From Patescibacteria group bacterium (GTDB lineage: Bacteria; Patescibacteriota; WWE3; UBA101185; UBA10185), in assembly GCA_022710505.1 (NCBI GenBank), contig JAKLGS010000027.1, positions 1 to 9,029 on the forward strand: 9,029 nt of DNA. Reading direction: 5' to 3'. Below are positions 1 to 7,134 of this stretch, piece by piece. Position numbers and translations under genes: made by a program. The notes under the pieces were generated by a model. That model was not told the origin of the DNA. It did no database searches and saw nothing but the letters and a program-made list of their open reading frames with translations. The first letter of the stretch is position 1; each line of letters begins with the position of its first letter.

Positions 1-937
1 AAGAAGTGGTGTATATGTACAAAAAGAAAATTAACAGTAACACCAGACCTACCCACTTAGGTATATTTTTATCCTTATAAAATCTTATTATTAAAAGAAA
101 TAAAAATACTGTTCCGAATAAAAAAAGTGTCTCAATCATACCCAAATTCATATCAGCTCCTAAAACATTAGTAATCCCGCCAATAAATAAAAGATTATAT
201 AAACTACCGCCAGTGATATGCCCTATGGTCAACTTATCCTCATCATTTTTTTGACTCATCACAGCGGTAAAAATATCAGGCAGGGAAGTAGCAATTCCTG
301 TTAACGTTAAACCTAAAACAGTGGTGGAATATCCTGATATAACCGCCAAATCTTCCATGGATCTAACTACCAAAAGTCCACCTAAAGTAACGCAAATTAC
401 CGAAAAAAATAAACCAAAAATCAGATCGGGGGTTATTTTTCTTTTTTTAAATAAATCAATCACGGTTTTATCTTCCTGAAGTCTTCCTAACGCTCCCCAC
501 CTATACTCGAGAAAGTTTGAAACTAACAACCCCAACAACAAGATTAATCCCGAAACAAGTGGTGGGACAGGAAGTTGCTGTAATAAAACAAACAAAATCG
601 TTGCGATAATTAATACAATTGCATTCTTTTGGGTTTTTGTAGTACCAATTCTTATATCTTTTCCTAATAAAATTGCCGCGGGTAATACTAATATAAAATT
701 TACAATCGTTGAACCAAGAATGGTTCCTGCGGCCAAACCAACACTTCCCGAGCTTGAAGATGTAATCGAAACCGAAAGTTCGGGTAATGTAGTGCCAAAA
801 GACACCACTAACATACCTATTACTAATGGAGATAACCTAAAAACTTCAGAAAGTTTAACTGCAAGTTTTACAAATAACTGTGTAGATAAAAGTAAAATAA
901 TTATTCCGAAGAAAAATTTTATTAAATAGGCAGACAT
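1..937 (-). CDS. Sodium/calcium exchanger family (CaCA) antiporter, C-terminus cut by window edge
   Basis: Reading the minus strand from the ATG at 937 gives 312 codons with no stop before the left edge. The protein is very hydrophobic with about ten predicted membrane segments and the two alpha repeats of the CaCA superfamily: FGTTLPELSVS at residues 48-57 followed by GTILGST at 71-77, and ATSLPDIFTAV at 216-226 followed by GHITGGS at 239-245. Each acidic residue sits 19 residues before the second motif's key position, as in YrbG-like bacterial exchangers. A basic, charged stretch at about 144-168 separates the two halves. The family exchanges Na+ (or H+/K+) for Ca2+ across the cytoplasmic membrane. 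The usual Asn/Asp positions are Thr72 and His240, and the second Glu is Asp221, so the transported ion is uncertain. The ATG is the only ordinary start in frame before the -10 box. It is divergent from the TspO gene. The family is secure; the substrate is not. Confidence 0.88.
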   Translation of the reverse strand, partial: MSAYLIKFFFGIIILLLSTQLFVKLAVKLSEVFRLSPLVIGMLVVSFGTTLPELSVSITSSSSGSVGLAAGTILGSTIVNFILVLPAAILLGKDIRIGTTKTQKNAIVLIIATILFVLLQQLPVPPLVSGLILLLGLLVSNFLEYRWGALGRLQEDKTVIDLFKKRKITPDLIFGLFFSVICVTLGGLLVVRSMEDLAVISGYSTTVLGLTLTGIATSLPDIFTAVMSQKNDEDKLTIGHITGGSLYNLLFIGGITNVLGADMNLGMIETLFLFGTVFLFLLIIRFYKDKNIPKWVGLVLLLIFFLYIYTTS

Positions 938-944
938 GTAGTCA

Positions 945-973
945 ATTATATGGCATCCTTTTAAAATAGCCAA
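945..973 (-). promoter_or_regulatory. Predicted promoter of the exchanger gene, leaderless type
   Basis: On the minus strand TTGGCT (973-968) and a perfect TATAAT (950-945) are separated by exactly 17 bases. Only 7 bases lie between TATAAT and the ATG at 937, so transcription should start at or next to the A of the start codon. An AAAAGGA stretch lies 18 bases before the ATG, too far to serve as a ribosome binding site, and it falls inside the promoter spacer. This is the best-formed promoter in the window. Confidence 0.6.
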
Positions 974-979
974 AAATTA

Positions 980-985
980 TACAAT
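980..985 (+). promoter_or_regulatory. Predicted -10 box of the TspO gene
   Basis: TACAAT (one mismatch to TATAAT) lies 6 bases before the ATG at 992, again putting the start of transcription at the start codon. No good -35 box is seen 16-18 bases upstream (CCTTTT at 957-962). The opposing exchanger promoter occupies the same 54-bp gap, so the two promoters overlap physically and could compete. Confidence 0.4.
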
Positions 986-991
986 TTAGAT

Positions 992-1465
992 ATGAAAAAT
1001 AAAAAAATACTCACGTATATAGGATTTATATTAGTTTGCCAAATGGCCGGAATTATTGGATCTTTATTTACCGCGCCTGCAGTAAAGGGCTGGTACACAA
1101 CCATAAATAAATCACCTTTAAATCCACCTAGTTGGGTTTTCGCTCCCGTATGGACAACCCTTTTTATTATGATGGGAGTTGCGGTTTCTATTATATGGCT
1201 TTCCGGAAAAAACGAAACAAGGTCTAAAGCACTCAAAGTATTTTTTCTACAACTTTTCTTGAACACTTTGTGGTCAATAATATTTTTTGGTTTAAAAAAC
1301 CCACCCCTAGCTTTTATCGAGATAGTCGTACTTTGGTTTGCGATACTCTATACAATAATTTTATTTAGGAAAATAGATAAAAAAGCTTCGTACCTCCTGA
1401 TTCCTTATATCTTGTGGGTATCATTTGCCTCTGTTCTTAATCTATCTATAGCTATACTAAATTAA
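992..1465 (+). CDS. tspO: TspO/MBR family membrane protein
   Basis: The 157-residue length matches the TspO/MBR (tryptophan-rich sensory protein, peripheral benzodiazepine receptor homologue) family. Five membrane segments are visible at about 6-26, 46-68, 80-100, 104-126 and 132-154. Family signatures in order are WY (34-35), PPSWVFAPVWT (45-55), the Q87/N91/W94-S-x-x-FF segment (87-99), and PY-x-x-W-x-x-FA-x-x-LN (138-150). The family binds tetrapyrroles, cholesterol-like molecules and related hydrophobic ligands in a five-helix bundle. It is linked to porphyrin handling and oxidative stress, but its physiological role is still debated. The gene starts 54 bp from a divergent cation exchanger and is followed by its own hairpin terminator, so it is probably a single-gene transcript. 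There is no Shine-Dalgarno sequence before the ATG. Family assignment is secure; what it binds here is unknown. Confidence 0.93.
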   Translation: MKNKKILTYIGFILVCQMAGIIGSLFTAPAVKGWYTTINKSPLNPPSWVFAPVWTTLFIMMGVAVSIIWLSGKNETRSKALKVFFLQLFLNTLWSIIFFGLKNPPLAFIEIVVLWFAILYTIILFRKIDKKASYLLIPYILWVSFASVLNLSIAILN

Positions 1466-1500
1466 GAAAATTGAAATGTATTTTTGAGTAAATAGAACTG

Positions 1501-1530
1501 AGGTCAGTTTAATTCTGACCTTTTCTCTTT
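1501..1530 (+). terminator. Rho-independent terminator after the TspO gene
   Basis: AGGTCAG (1501-1507) and CTGACCT (1515-1521) form a perfect 7-bp stem around a 7-base AT loop. A T-rich run (TTTTCTCTTT) follows on the plus strand, 36 bases after the TspO stop. The left arm contains the TGA stop (1506-1504) of the converging gene, and the loop and right arm encode its last residues. On the minus strand the hairpin is not followed by T residues, so it should terminate only plus-strand transcripts. Confidence 0.7.
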
Positions 1531-3486
1531 TATAAAATTTCTCCAACTCTCTATCATTGCGACAAAACTGGAAAAAGGAAAATCAACTAAGGCAATAAAA
1601 AACACACTCACAATGTTATATTCTTTCCACTTTGCAGATATCCACCCACCTATTTTTGCGAGAGGTATTGAAAAGAAATCCAAAATAAATTCAATAATAT
1701 TTTCTTTCTCTACTATTGTTAATTCTCTGGATCTTTGTCTAATCACCATAGCCGAAAAAACTACCATAGCTACGTTTCCAGTGTTTATATAAAGAGAAGT
1801 CCAAGGAACATCTGCGATCTTAAAAACCCAATATATACCATACAAAGATACCATACCTCCTGTTAGGTAAATTATTGCAAATATAAAATTAAGAAATTTC
1901 TTTATTTTTTTCTTAAGCCTGACTTCATAAATATCTAACTCATCTACTTTATACACAACTTTTAAAACCTCTTCTTTTACCGTTTCCAGGTTATTTCCTG
2001 AAGGAGGCTTAATCATCCAGACAAGGATGAACATTAATGCAGTAGGGATAGCGAGGTCAGCTACTATTGACCACGGACTAAAGTAACCCCTAACCCAACT
2101 TGCAATTGGAATTTCAAAAAGAAGCAAGCTCGCTAAACCGGCAACAAAAATTGAAAGCGTAGAAAATATTGCAAGCCTGGATAGTCTTTTTTTCAAAGTA
2201 GCCAATCTTTCGTTGTATTTATTTTCAACTGCCTGAATAAAAACACCTGTGTCCGAAACCTTTTTCTCAATTATTTCTACCTCCTTTTCCATTGAATTCA
2301 TCGAGTCACCTATTAGTAAATAAGCAGCATCGTATTTTTCTGCGACTCTGAAAAATTCTGAACCTTTTTTATAATTTAGGTAATCCTCAATTTCATTCCA
2401 AACATCAAATATTTTTGAAGTGAATTCAGGTAAATATTCTGATGAGGTGAAAAATTCTGGATACTTGTATTTTAATAGATGAAAAATTGTAATCGGCTTG
2501 TCTAAATTATACAAAGTCCTGTGAACAGATATATAAGTTTGAATGTATTTATCTTCTTCAGAAATTTCATTTTCAGGAATTATTTTTATCCTCTGCAACA
2601 AAGAATCCGTCATTAAATTCATTAAGGCATATTCTCTCAGCGGTGCGTCCAAGATCTCCTCTATTTCACAAGCAGCGATTTCAATAACCCAATTATAGAA
2701 ATTTATTTTTTTCTTAACCCCTGCTTTTTGCTCTTTTTTGGTTTTAGCTTCCTCATCATTTATCACTACAGCGTTATTCAATATATAAAGATATTTTTCC
2801 AAGCAATTTTGAATATCACTAATCTTATCTTTATCAATTTTACCATTAGGGAAATACCCGCTTCTTATTAATTCCAAAATAAAAGGTTCTGCGGCTTCCA
2901 CGGGTTTTACATCCGGAATAATGCTTATTCCATAAACCTTAGAAACAAATCTTCTTTTAAGGACTCTTTCAATTGCCGCTCTTCTAATAAGATGTTCTTC
3001 TTTCCAATCAATTATTCTTCTTACTGTTTCATAAACTTTCGCTACCTTTGATGCAATCTCATCTACATATATAGGATTTGATGATCTTTTATTCTCCTCT
3101 TTAACACTATGTTTAAAATCTACAAGGTATTTTTTAAAAGGCTCTGAAAAATTGGAGGGCATGTTGTTGATATCTTCCTGAATTTTATTATCTTCAATAG
3201 ACACTTCCTCCACAAAAGAGGGCTTGGTCTGCACAGGAGGTTTAGTGAAATTTTTATATTCAGATAGTTTATCTGCTTCTTCCTCCAACTTCTCTTTAGG
3301 CTGAAGAAAACCGGGTTTCCAAACCATCTGATTTTCATCCTCTTTAGACAACTCGTTAGCTTTATACACACCCGAATCAGACGAATGTTCTTCTTTTTCG
3401 CTTTCATTTAAATTATTAGATTCGGAATTTTCCTGGTCCCGACCAACAATTTTTCTATTTTTGTCTAAGTAGATAATACCTTGCAT
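1504..3486 (-). CDS. Uncharacterised 660-residue membrane protein with long N-terminal cytoplasmic part
   Basis: I do not recognise an established family. Residues 1-135 are acidic, polar and proline-containing and probably disordered. Residues 137-235 form a helical, strongly charged segment (DWKEEHLIRRAAIERVLKRR at 160-179, then LIRSGYFPNGKI). This looks like the conserved core and is reminiscent of hypothetical proteins from Microgenomates-type genomes, from memory only. Residues 260-392 continue mostly helical. Residues 394-436 are a likely coiled coil leading into membrane segments at about 438-458, 472-493, 531-556, 564-582 and 625-645. There is no signal peptide, so the large N-terminal part probably faces the cytoplasm. 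It lies third behind dnaG and rpoD on the same strand, 48 bp after rpoD, with a perfect TATAAT upstream, so it may have its own promoter as well as readthrough. Its stop codon lies in the TspO terminator stem. The ATG at 3486 suits this promoter. The coding call is firm; the function is unknown. Confidence 0.85.
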   Translation of the reverse strand: MQGIIYLDKNRKIVGRDQENSESNNLNESEKEEHSSDSGVYKANELSKEDENQMVWKPGFLQPKEKLEEEADKLSEYKNFTKPPVQTKPSFVEEVSIEDNKIQEDINNMPSNFSEPFKKYLVDFKHSVKEENKRSSNPIYVDEIASKVAKVYETVRRIIDWKEEHLIRRAAIERVLKRRFVSKVYGISIIPDVKPVEAAEPFILELIRSGYFPNGKIDKDKISDIQNCLEKYLYILNNAVVINDEEAKTKKEQKAGVKKKINFYNWVIEIAACEIEEILDAPLREYALMNLMTDSLLQRIKIIPENEISEEDKYIQTYISVHRTLYNLDKPITIFHLLKYKYPEFFTSSEYLPEFTSKIFDVWNEIEDYLNYKKGSEFFRVAEKYDAAYLLIGDSMNSMEKEVEIIEKKVSDTGVFIQAVENKYNERLATLKKRLSRLAIFSTLSIFVAGLASLLLFEIPIASWVRGYFSPWSIVADLAIPTALMFILVWMIKPPSGNNLETVKEEVLKVVYKVDELDIYEVRLKKKIKKFLNFIFAIIYLTGGMVSLYGIYWVFKIADVPWTSLYINTGNVAMVVFSAMVIRQRSRELTIVEKENIIEFILDFFSIPLAKIGGWISAKWKEYNIVSVFFIALVDFPFSSFVAMIESWRNFIKEKRSELN

Positions 3487-3497
3487 AATTATAGGTT

Positions 3498-3503
3498 ATT
3501 ATA
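3498..3503 (-). promoter_or_regulatory. Predicted -10 box for the 660-residue membrane protein gene
   Basis: A perfect TATAAT (3503-3498 on the minus strand) lies 11 bases before the ATG at 3486, predicting a leader of only a few bases. A second TATAAT (3493-3488) is one base from the ATG and is too close to serve this start. No convincing -35 box is seen. The gap from the rpoD stop is 48 bp and holds no terminator hairpin, so readthrough from rpoD also seems possible. Confidence 0.4.
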
Positions 3504-3534
3504 CATCTTTTATAGGATTTTTTCTCGGTTATTA

Positions 3535-5079
3535 TCAAAGATAATCTCTTAACTTCTTGCTTCTCGAAGGATGTCTTAATTTCCTTAGAGCCTTGGCTTC
3601 TATCTGTCTAATTCTTTCTCGTGTGACCCCAAACTCCTTACCGACTTCTTCAAGAGTTCTTGTTCTTCCATCTTTTAAACCAAATCTAAGCTCCAAGACT
3701 CTTTTTTCACGTGCATTTAATGTATGCAAAACATCCCCGATATGATCTTTTAGAAGCTCTCTGCTAGCTGCTTCAAAAGGGGATAAAGTAGCTTCATCTT
3801 CAATAAACTCCTTAAGTCTTGTGTCCTCTTCCTTACCTACAGGAGTTTCCAAAGATGTAGTGTTTTGAGATATTTTTATGATCTCGTGAGCTTTTTCAGG
3901 TTCGATACCCATAACTTTTGCCACTTCCTCTGGAGTCGGGGCTCTTTCATATTTCTGTTCCAACTGTCTTTCAATCTTTTTATACTTATTAATTGTCTCA
4001 ACCATATGCACGGGAATTCTAATAACCTTTGCTTGGTCGGCTATTGCTCTTGTTATAGCTTGCCTAATCCACCAAGTAGCATAAGTGGAAAATTTAAAAC
4101 CTCTTCTCCAATCAAACTTATCAACAGCCCTCATTAACCCGATATTACCTTCTTGAATAAGATCTAAGAATTGGAGACCTCTTCCCATGTATTTTTTTGC
4201 TATAGAAACAACCAGTCTTAAATTAGCTCTTGCAAGTATTTCTTTTGCTCTTTCTCCTTCGATATCGGTGTATTTTTTAAAATTGGATATTATATCTTCA
4301 ACAACTTTTTCAGTAGCTTCTATTTCTCTTGCAAGCTCTTTGTTTGTTGGTTTTCTTGAGAATGATTTTTGTAATTCGGATATCAACCCTCGGAGTCTCA
4401 GAGTTTCAATTTTTTGAGCCAGAATTACCTCCTCATCTTTAGTTAAAAGATCATATGTACCAATTTCTTTTAAATACATTCTTACAGGATCGGATGTAGT
4501 AGTTTTATCTAATTTTATCTTGGATAAATCTATCTCTTCGAGTTTTGCGACTTTTTCAGCCTCTTTTTCAGAACCAATATCAAAGACGTCTATGCCGGAT
4601 TCCATCAATTTCTCATAAAGGAAATCCAAGGTTTCAATATCCTCCTCTGCGTTCGGAAATAAAGTTAGTAAATCATCAAGATTTAAGTACCCTTGTTTTT
4701 TACCCTTTTTAATTAGTTTTTTAATACCCAATTCCTGAGAATTTATTTTTAACCTGCTTTCTTTAGCCTCAATGTTTTGTATATTTTTTTCTTTATTTCC
4801 CTCTTTTTCAATTTTTTTAGCAGGTACTTTTAATTCCTTTTCCTTTTTAACAACTACCTTAGCCTCTTCCTTTTTCTGAATAGGTTTTTTAGATAAACTA
4901 ACCTTCGTTTTGAGTACCTTTTTAATTGGTACTTTTATAGAAGATTTTTTTGAGGAATCTTTTTGTGTTTTAACTACCTTTTTAACAGATATTTTCTTCT
5001 TATCTGCAACTATTTTCTTACCGTTTCCCCTAGAAGGAACTTTCTTTTTAGAAACTTCTTTTTTTATTATTTTTGGCAT
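3535..5079 (-). CDS. rpoD: Primary (group 1) RNA polymerase sigma factor
   Basis: The 514-residue protein has the complete sigma-70 domain series. Region 1.1 (helical) spans about 116-165, region 1.2 about 196-226 (DPVRMYLKEIG), region 2 about 282-352 and region 3 about 353-430. Region 2 holds FLDLIQEGNIGLM and YATWWIRQAITRAIADQA, the -10 recognition and melting helix. Region 4 spans about 440-514, with the -35 binding helix-turn-helix around VTRERIRQIEAKALRKLRH. It directs core RNA polymerase to housekeeping promoters. Two features stand out. The first 115 residues are a lysine-rich, low-complexity tail with a 20-residue repeat. An extra segment of about 45 residues (RKPTNKELA at 242-250) sits between regions 1.2 and 2, where cyanobacterial-type sigma factors carry a similar REPT-type insertion. 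The gene follows dnaG by 77 bp, as in the macromolecular-synthesis operon. The start lies 8 bases after a perfect TATAAT. Confidence 0.97.
   Translation of the reverse strand: MPKIIKKEVSKKKVPSRGNGKKIVADKKKISVKKVVKTQKDSSKKSSIKVPIKKVLKTKVSLSKKPIQKKEEAKVVVKKEKELKVPAKKIEKEGNKEKNIQNIEAKESRLKINSQELGIKKLIKKGKKQGYLNLDDLLTLFPNAEEDIETLDFLYEKLMESGIDVFDIGSEKEAEKVAKLEEIDLSKIKLDKTTTSDPVRMYLKEIGTYDLLTKDEEVILAQKIETLRLRGLISELQKSFSRKPTNKELAREIEATEKVVEDIISNFKKYTDIEGERAKEILARANLRLVVSIAKKYMGRGLQFLDLIQEGNIGLMRAVDKFDWRRGFKFSTYATWWIRQAITRAIADQAKVIRIPVHMVETINKYKKIERQLEQKYERAPTPEEVAKVMGIEPEKAHEIIKISQNTTSLETPVGKEEDTRLKEFIEDEATLSPFEAASRELLKDHIGDVLHTLNAREKRVLELRFGLKDGRTRTLEEVGKEFGVTRERIRQIEAKALRKLRHPSRSKKLRDYL
4907..4985 (-). 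repeat. 20-codon direct repeat in the lysine-rich tail of rpoD
   Basis: A 19-base unit at 4907-4925 recurs exactly 60 bases away at 4967-4985 with 17 of 19 bases identical. It encodes KKVVKT (residues 33-38) and KKVLKT (53-58). The spacing of exactly 20 codons keeps the reading frame, which points to an internal duplication of a basic segment followed by drift. Shorter KKV/KVVV variants follow further along the tail. Confidence 0.6.
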
Positions 5080-5087
5080 ATTTTTTT

Positions 5088-5093
5088 ATTATA
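5088..5093 (-). promoter_or_regulatory. Predicted -10 box of rpoD
   Basis: A perfect TATAAT (5093-5088, minus strand) lies 8 bases (AAAAAAAT) before the rpoD ATG, predicting transcription starting at about the start codon. No -35 box matches 17 bases upstream. A second TATAAT lies at 5128-5123 and could give a longer leader. Either would let rpoD be transcribed separately from dnaG. Confidence 0.45.
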
Positions 5094-5099
5094 GAAACA

Positions 5100-5115
5100 A
5101 CGCCCCGAAGGACAC
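5100..5115 (-). terminator. Possible weak hairpin terminator between dnaG and rpoD
   Basis: On the minus strand GTGTCC-TTCG-GGGCGT can fold into a stem capped by a UUCG tetraloop, closed by two C-G pairs but needing G-U pairs further down. The following TGTTTCTAT is only moderately T-rich. It sits 41 bases after the dnaG stop and directly upstream of the rpoD -10 box. It may attenuate readthrough from dnaG into rpoD, or be incidental. Confidence 0.3.
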
Positions 5116-5156
5116 AGAGAATATTATAAATGAATTTAATATAGGAATTTTATACT

Positions 5157-6935
5157 CTATAAAAGGCTTTTTGACAATTTTTCGAACTTTTTAGTAAGCC
5201 TCTCTAATTCGTCCTCCTCCTTTTCAATCTCGGCTATTTTAATACTTTCCGCCAAATTTTTCAACTGCTTTCTTATAGAATCCTTTTTCACTCTTTCCGA
5301 CACTTCTTCCAGCTCTTTTTCGATATTTTTAGGAAATTCATTGCTTTCCTCATCTTCGTCAGAATCCCACATATAAAGTTCGGAGATTAAGTTCTTCTGC
5401 TCATCTTCAAATTTATTTATAAATGCTTTTACGTTAATTTCTGATTTCCTGTCCTCGAGATAATTTTCCAATTTTTCAAAAACGTCAGCTAAATTCTCGT
5501 TAAGGAAATCCTCTTTTTTAAGTTTTTTCACAATTTCTTTGCTTTTTTCAAGAGGAGCTTTCAAAAGCAAGGATATAAGGTACCCCTCTATTTTCCTATC
5601 CTTTAAAGGAAATTTTTGTCCGAAATCTTCGAACTCAGGGTATTCAGTGTTTTTCGAAGACTTTTTTTGCTCTAACATACTAAAGACCGTATTTTCTGAT
5701 ATATCAAGCTCCGATGAAAGTTGTTTTGCATAATGTTCAAACACAACCCGATTGGATATTCTGGAAAAAACCGGCACCAACTCCTCCATGATGGCCTTCT
5801 TGCCCAGAGCAGTTTCCTTATTATTTCTTTTTAGAGCAGTGGCAAGGAAAAAATCATACACAGGGATCGGGGTTTTTAATATTTTTTTAGCTTTAGCGGG
5901 ATCGTCTCTTAAAAGCTCATCGAGATCTTTATAAGGCTCGGGTATAACAGCAATATTTACATTAAAATTTTTATTTCCTGCCATTTCAATAGCTCTATAA
6001 GAAGCCTCTATTCCGGCAAAATCAGAATCAAAGCAAAACGTAATATCCTGGGTATACCTCGAAAGAATATCCAACTGGTTGTCTGTGAGAGATGTGCCCG
6101 AAACACATATGACATTATCTACTCCGTTTTGATGGGCACTAATAACATCGGTTTGGCCTTCCACAAAGATTGCACCTTCTTTTTTAATATTTACTCTGCT
6201 TTTATTTAAACCAAATAAAAAGAAGGATTTATGAAAAACGGGGGTCTCGCCTGTATTTAAATATTTAGGGTCCCTGTCAAAAAGTGTTCTTCCGGTAAAA
6301 CCAAGTATCTTTTCATCTACTGCAACAAATGGAAATACCACTCTCCCTCTAAATTTATCTATAAGACCTTCTCCGACATTTCTCTTTACGGCAACTCCTG
6401 ATAATATTAAATCTTCGTCTTTAAAACCCTTGGACCTTAAAAACTTAACAAGTGTATCCCAAGAATCAGGAGCATAACCTAATCTAAAATCTTTTATGGA
6501 TTTTTCAATTATCTTTCTTTCTTTTACTAAATAATCCAAAGCCTTTTTTCCGGCTTTCTGATTAAGAAGTACGTATTGATAAAATTTTGTTGTAATTTCA
6601 TTAATCTGAAATATTTTTTTCTTAATCTGATTCTGATTATCAAAATTTTCGGATTTAGGAATTTTTACCCCTGATCTGTCAGCAAGTATTTCCAGTGATC
6701 TTGGAAAATCAACGCCCTCTATAGCCTGAACAAAATTAAACATATCCCCCGCCGCCCCGCACCCGAAACATTTATATATCTGCAATTCCTGGGAAACCAT
6801 AAAAGAGGGTGTTTTTTCATTATGAAAAGGACAAACGGCTTTATAATTTCTTCCCGATTTTTTCACACTTACATAACTATTTATTACATCCACAATATCT
6901 AACTTTTGTTTTATTTGAGTAACGATATCTTCCAT
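5157..6935 (-). CDS. dnaG: DNA primase
   Basis: The 592 residues match the usual length of bacterial DnaG, which makes RNA primers at the replication fork with the DnaB helicase. The N-terminal zinc-binding domain has C35-x2-H38 and C56-x2-C59. The RNA-polymerase basic region follows, with FRGRVVFPF (195-203), GFTGRTL (212-218) and DPKYLNTGETPVFHKS (222-237). The TOPRIM catalytic core shows the conserved Glu259 in FVEGQTDVIS and the metal-binding Asp303 and Asp305 in CFDSDFAGIEA, followed by KDLDELL (336-342). The C-terminal helicase-interaction part from about 446 is helical and divergent, with an acidic insert (DSDEDEESNE, 524-533). All catalytic residues are present. Gln260 replaces the Tyr found at this place in the E. 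coli enzyme. The gene leads the dnaG-rpoD pair; no rpsU precedes it, and instead a divergent surface-protein gene begins about 200 bp away. The ATG follows an A-rich leader without a Shine-Dalgarno sequence. Confidence 0.97.
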   Translation of the reverse strand: MEDIVTQIKQKLDIVDVINSYVSVKKSGRNYKAVCPFHNEKTPSFMVSQELQIYKCFGCGAAGDMFNFVQAIEGVDFPRSLEILADRSGVKIPKSENFDNQNQIKKKIFQINEITTKFYQYVLLNQKAGKKALDYLVKERKIIEKSIKDFRLGYAPDSWDTLVKFLRSKGFKDEDLILSGVAVKRNVGEGLIDKFRGRVVFPFVAVDEKILGFTGRTLFDRDPKYLNTGETPVFHKSFFLFGLNKSRVNIKKEGAIFVEGQTDVISAHQNGVDNVICVSGTSLTDNQLDILSRYTQDITFCFDSDFAGIEASYRAIEMAGNKNFNVNIAVIPEPYKDLDELLRDDPAKAKKILKTPIPVYDFFLATALKRNNKETALGKKAIMEELVPVFSRISNRVVFEHYAKQLSSELDISENTVFSMLEQKKSSKNTEYPEFEDFGQKFPLKDRKIEGYLISLLLKAPLEKSKEIVKKLKKEDFLNENLADVFEKLENYLEDRKSEINVKAFINKFEDEQKNLISELYMWDSDEDEESNEFPKNIEKELEEVSERVKKDSIRKQLKNLAESIKIAEIEKEEDELERLTKKFEKLSKSLL

Positions 6936-6943
6936 TTTTTTAT

Positions 6944-6952
6944 TTAATATTA
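6944..6952 (-). promoter_or_regulatory. Possible -10 region of dnaG
   Basis: On the minus strand an AT-rich stretch offers TAATAT (6952-6947, 11 bases before the ATG) or TATTAA (6949-6944, 8 bases before it). Each matches the -10 consensus at four of six positions. No -35 box is evident. The spacing matches the other genes here, which is the main support. Confidence 0.28.
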
Positions 6953-7091
6953 CCGCAAAAAGGCAGAAAGTGCGTGAATCTCCTTTGGTAAGAACTATAT
7001 ATCATGAATGTATCAGGTTTTAAAGCCTTATTGGTCTAAATCTTAAGTACCAAATGTATGTTTTTTTGGACTCTGAACTATCAGAATAAAA

Positions 7092-7120
7092 TTGGGTGGA
7101 AATTTTAAAGCACTTAATAT
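7092..7120 (+). promoter_or_regulatory. Predicted promoter of the surface-protein block
   Basis: TTGGGT (7092-7097) and TAATAT (7115-7120) are spaced by exactly 17 bases. An overlapping TATATT at 7118-7123 is a closer match to the -10 consensus. Transcription would begin at about 7127-7131, just ahead of the ATG at 7135. The in-frame GTG at 7096 lies inside the -35 box, so this arrangement argues against it as the start. Confidence 0.42.
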
Positions 7121-7134
7121 ATTCTATATATAGT

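Noticed and set aside
720..929. A plus-strand frame of about 70 codons opposite the exchanger gene
   Set aside because: It mirrors the first alpha repeat of the minus-strand exchanger, which is the supported gene.
954..956. An ATG upstream of the chosen exchanger start
   Set aside because: It is out of frame with the exchanger and meets a stop after four codons.
961..1266. A minus-strand frame of about 100 codons opposite the TspO gene
   Set aside because: It lies antisense to a clear TspO protein and its translation has no recognisable features.
7004..7039. An 11-codon reading frame between dnaG and the exported gene, as a leader peptide
   Set aside because: No ribosome binding site, no clear promoter at the right distance and no attenuator hairpin follow it; chance can produce such a frame.
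6983..7056. TTGGTA...TACCAA inverted repeat upstream of the exported gene, as an operator
   Set aside because: The arms are only six bases and lie about 60 bases apart in AT-rich DNA, which is within chance.
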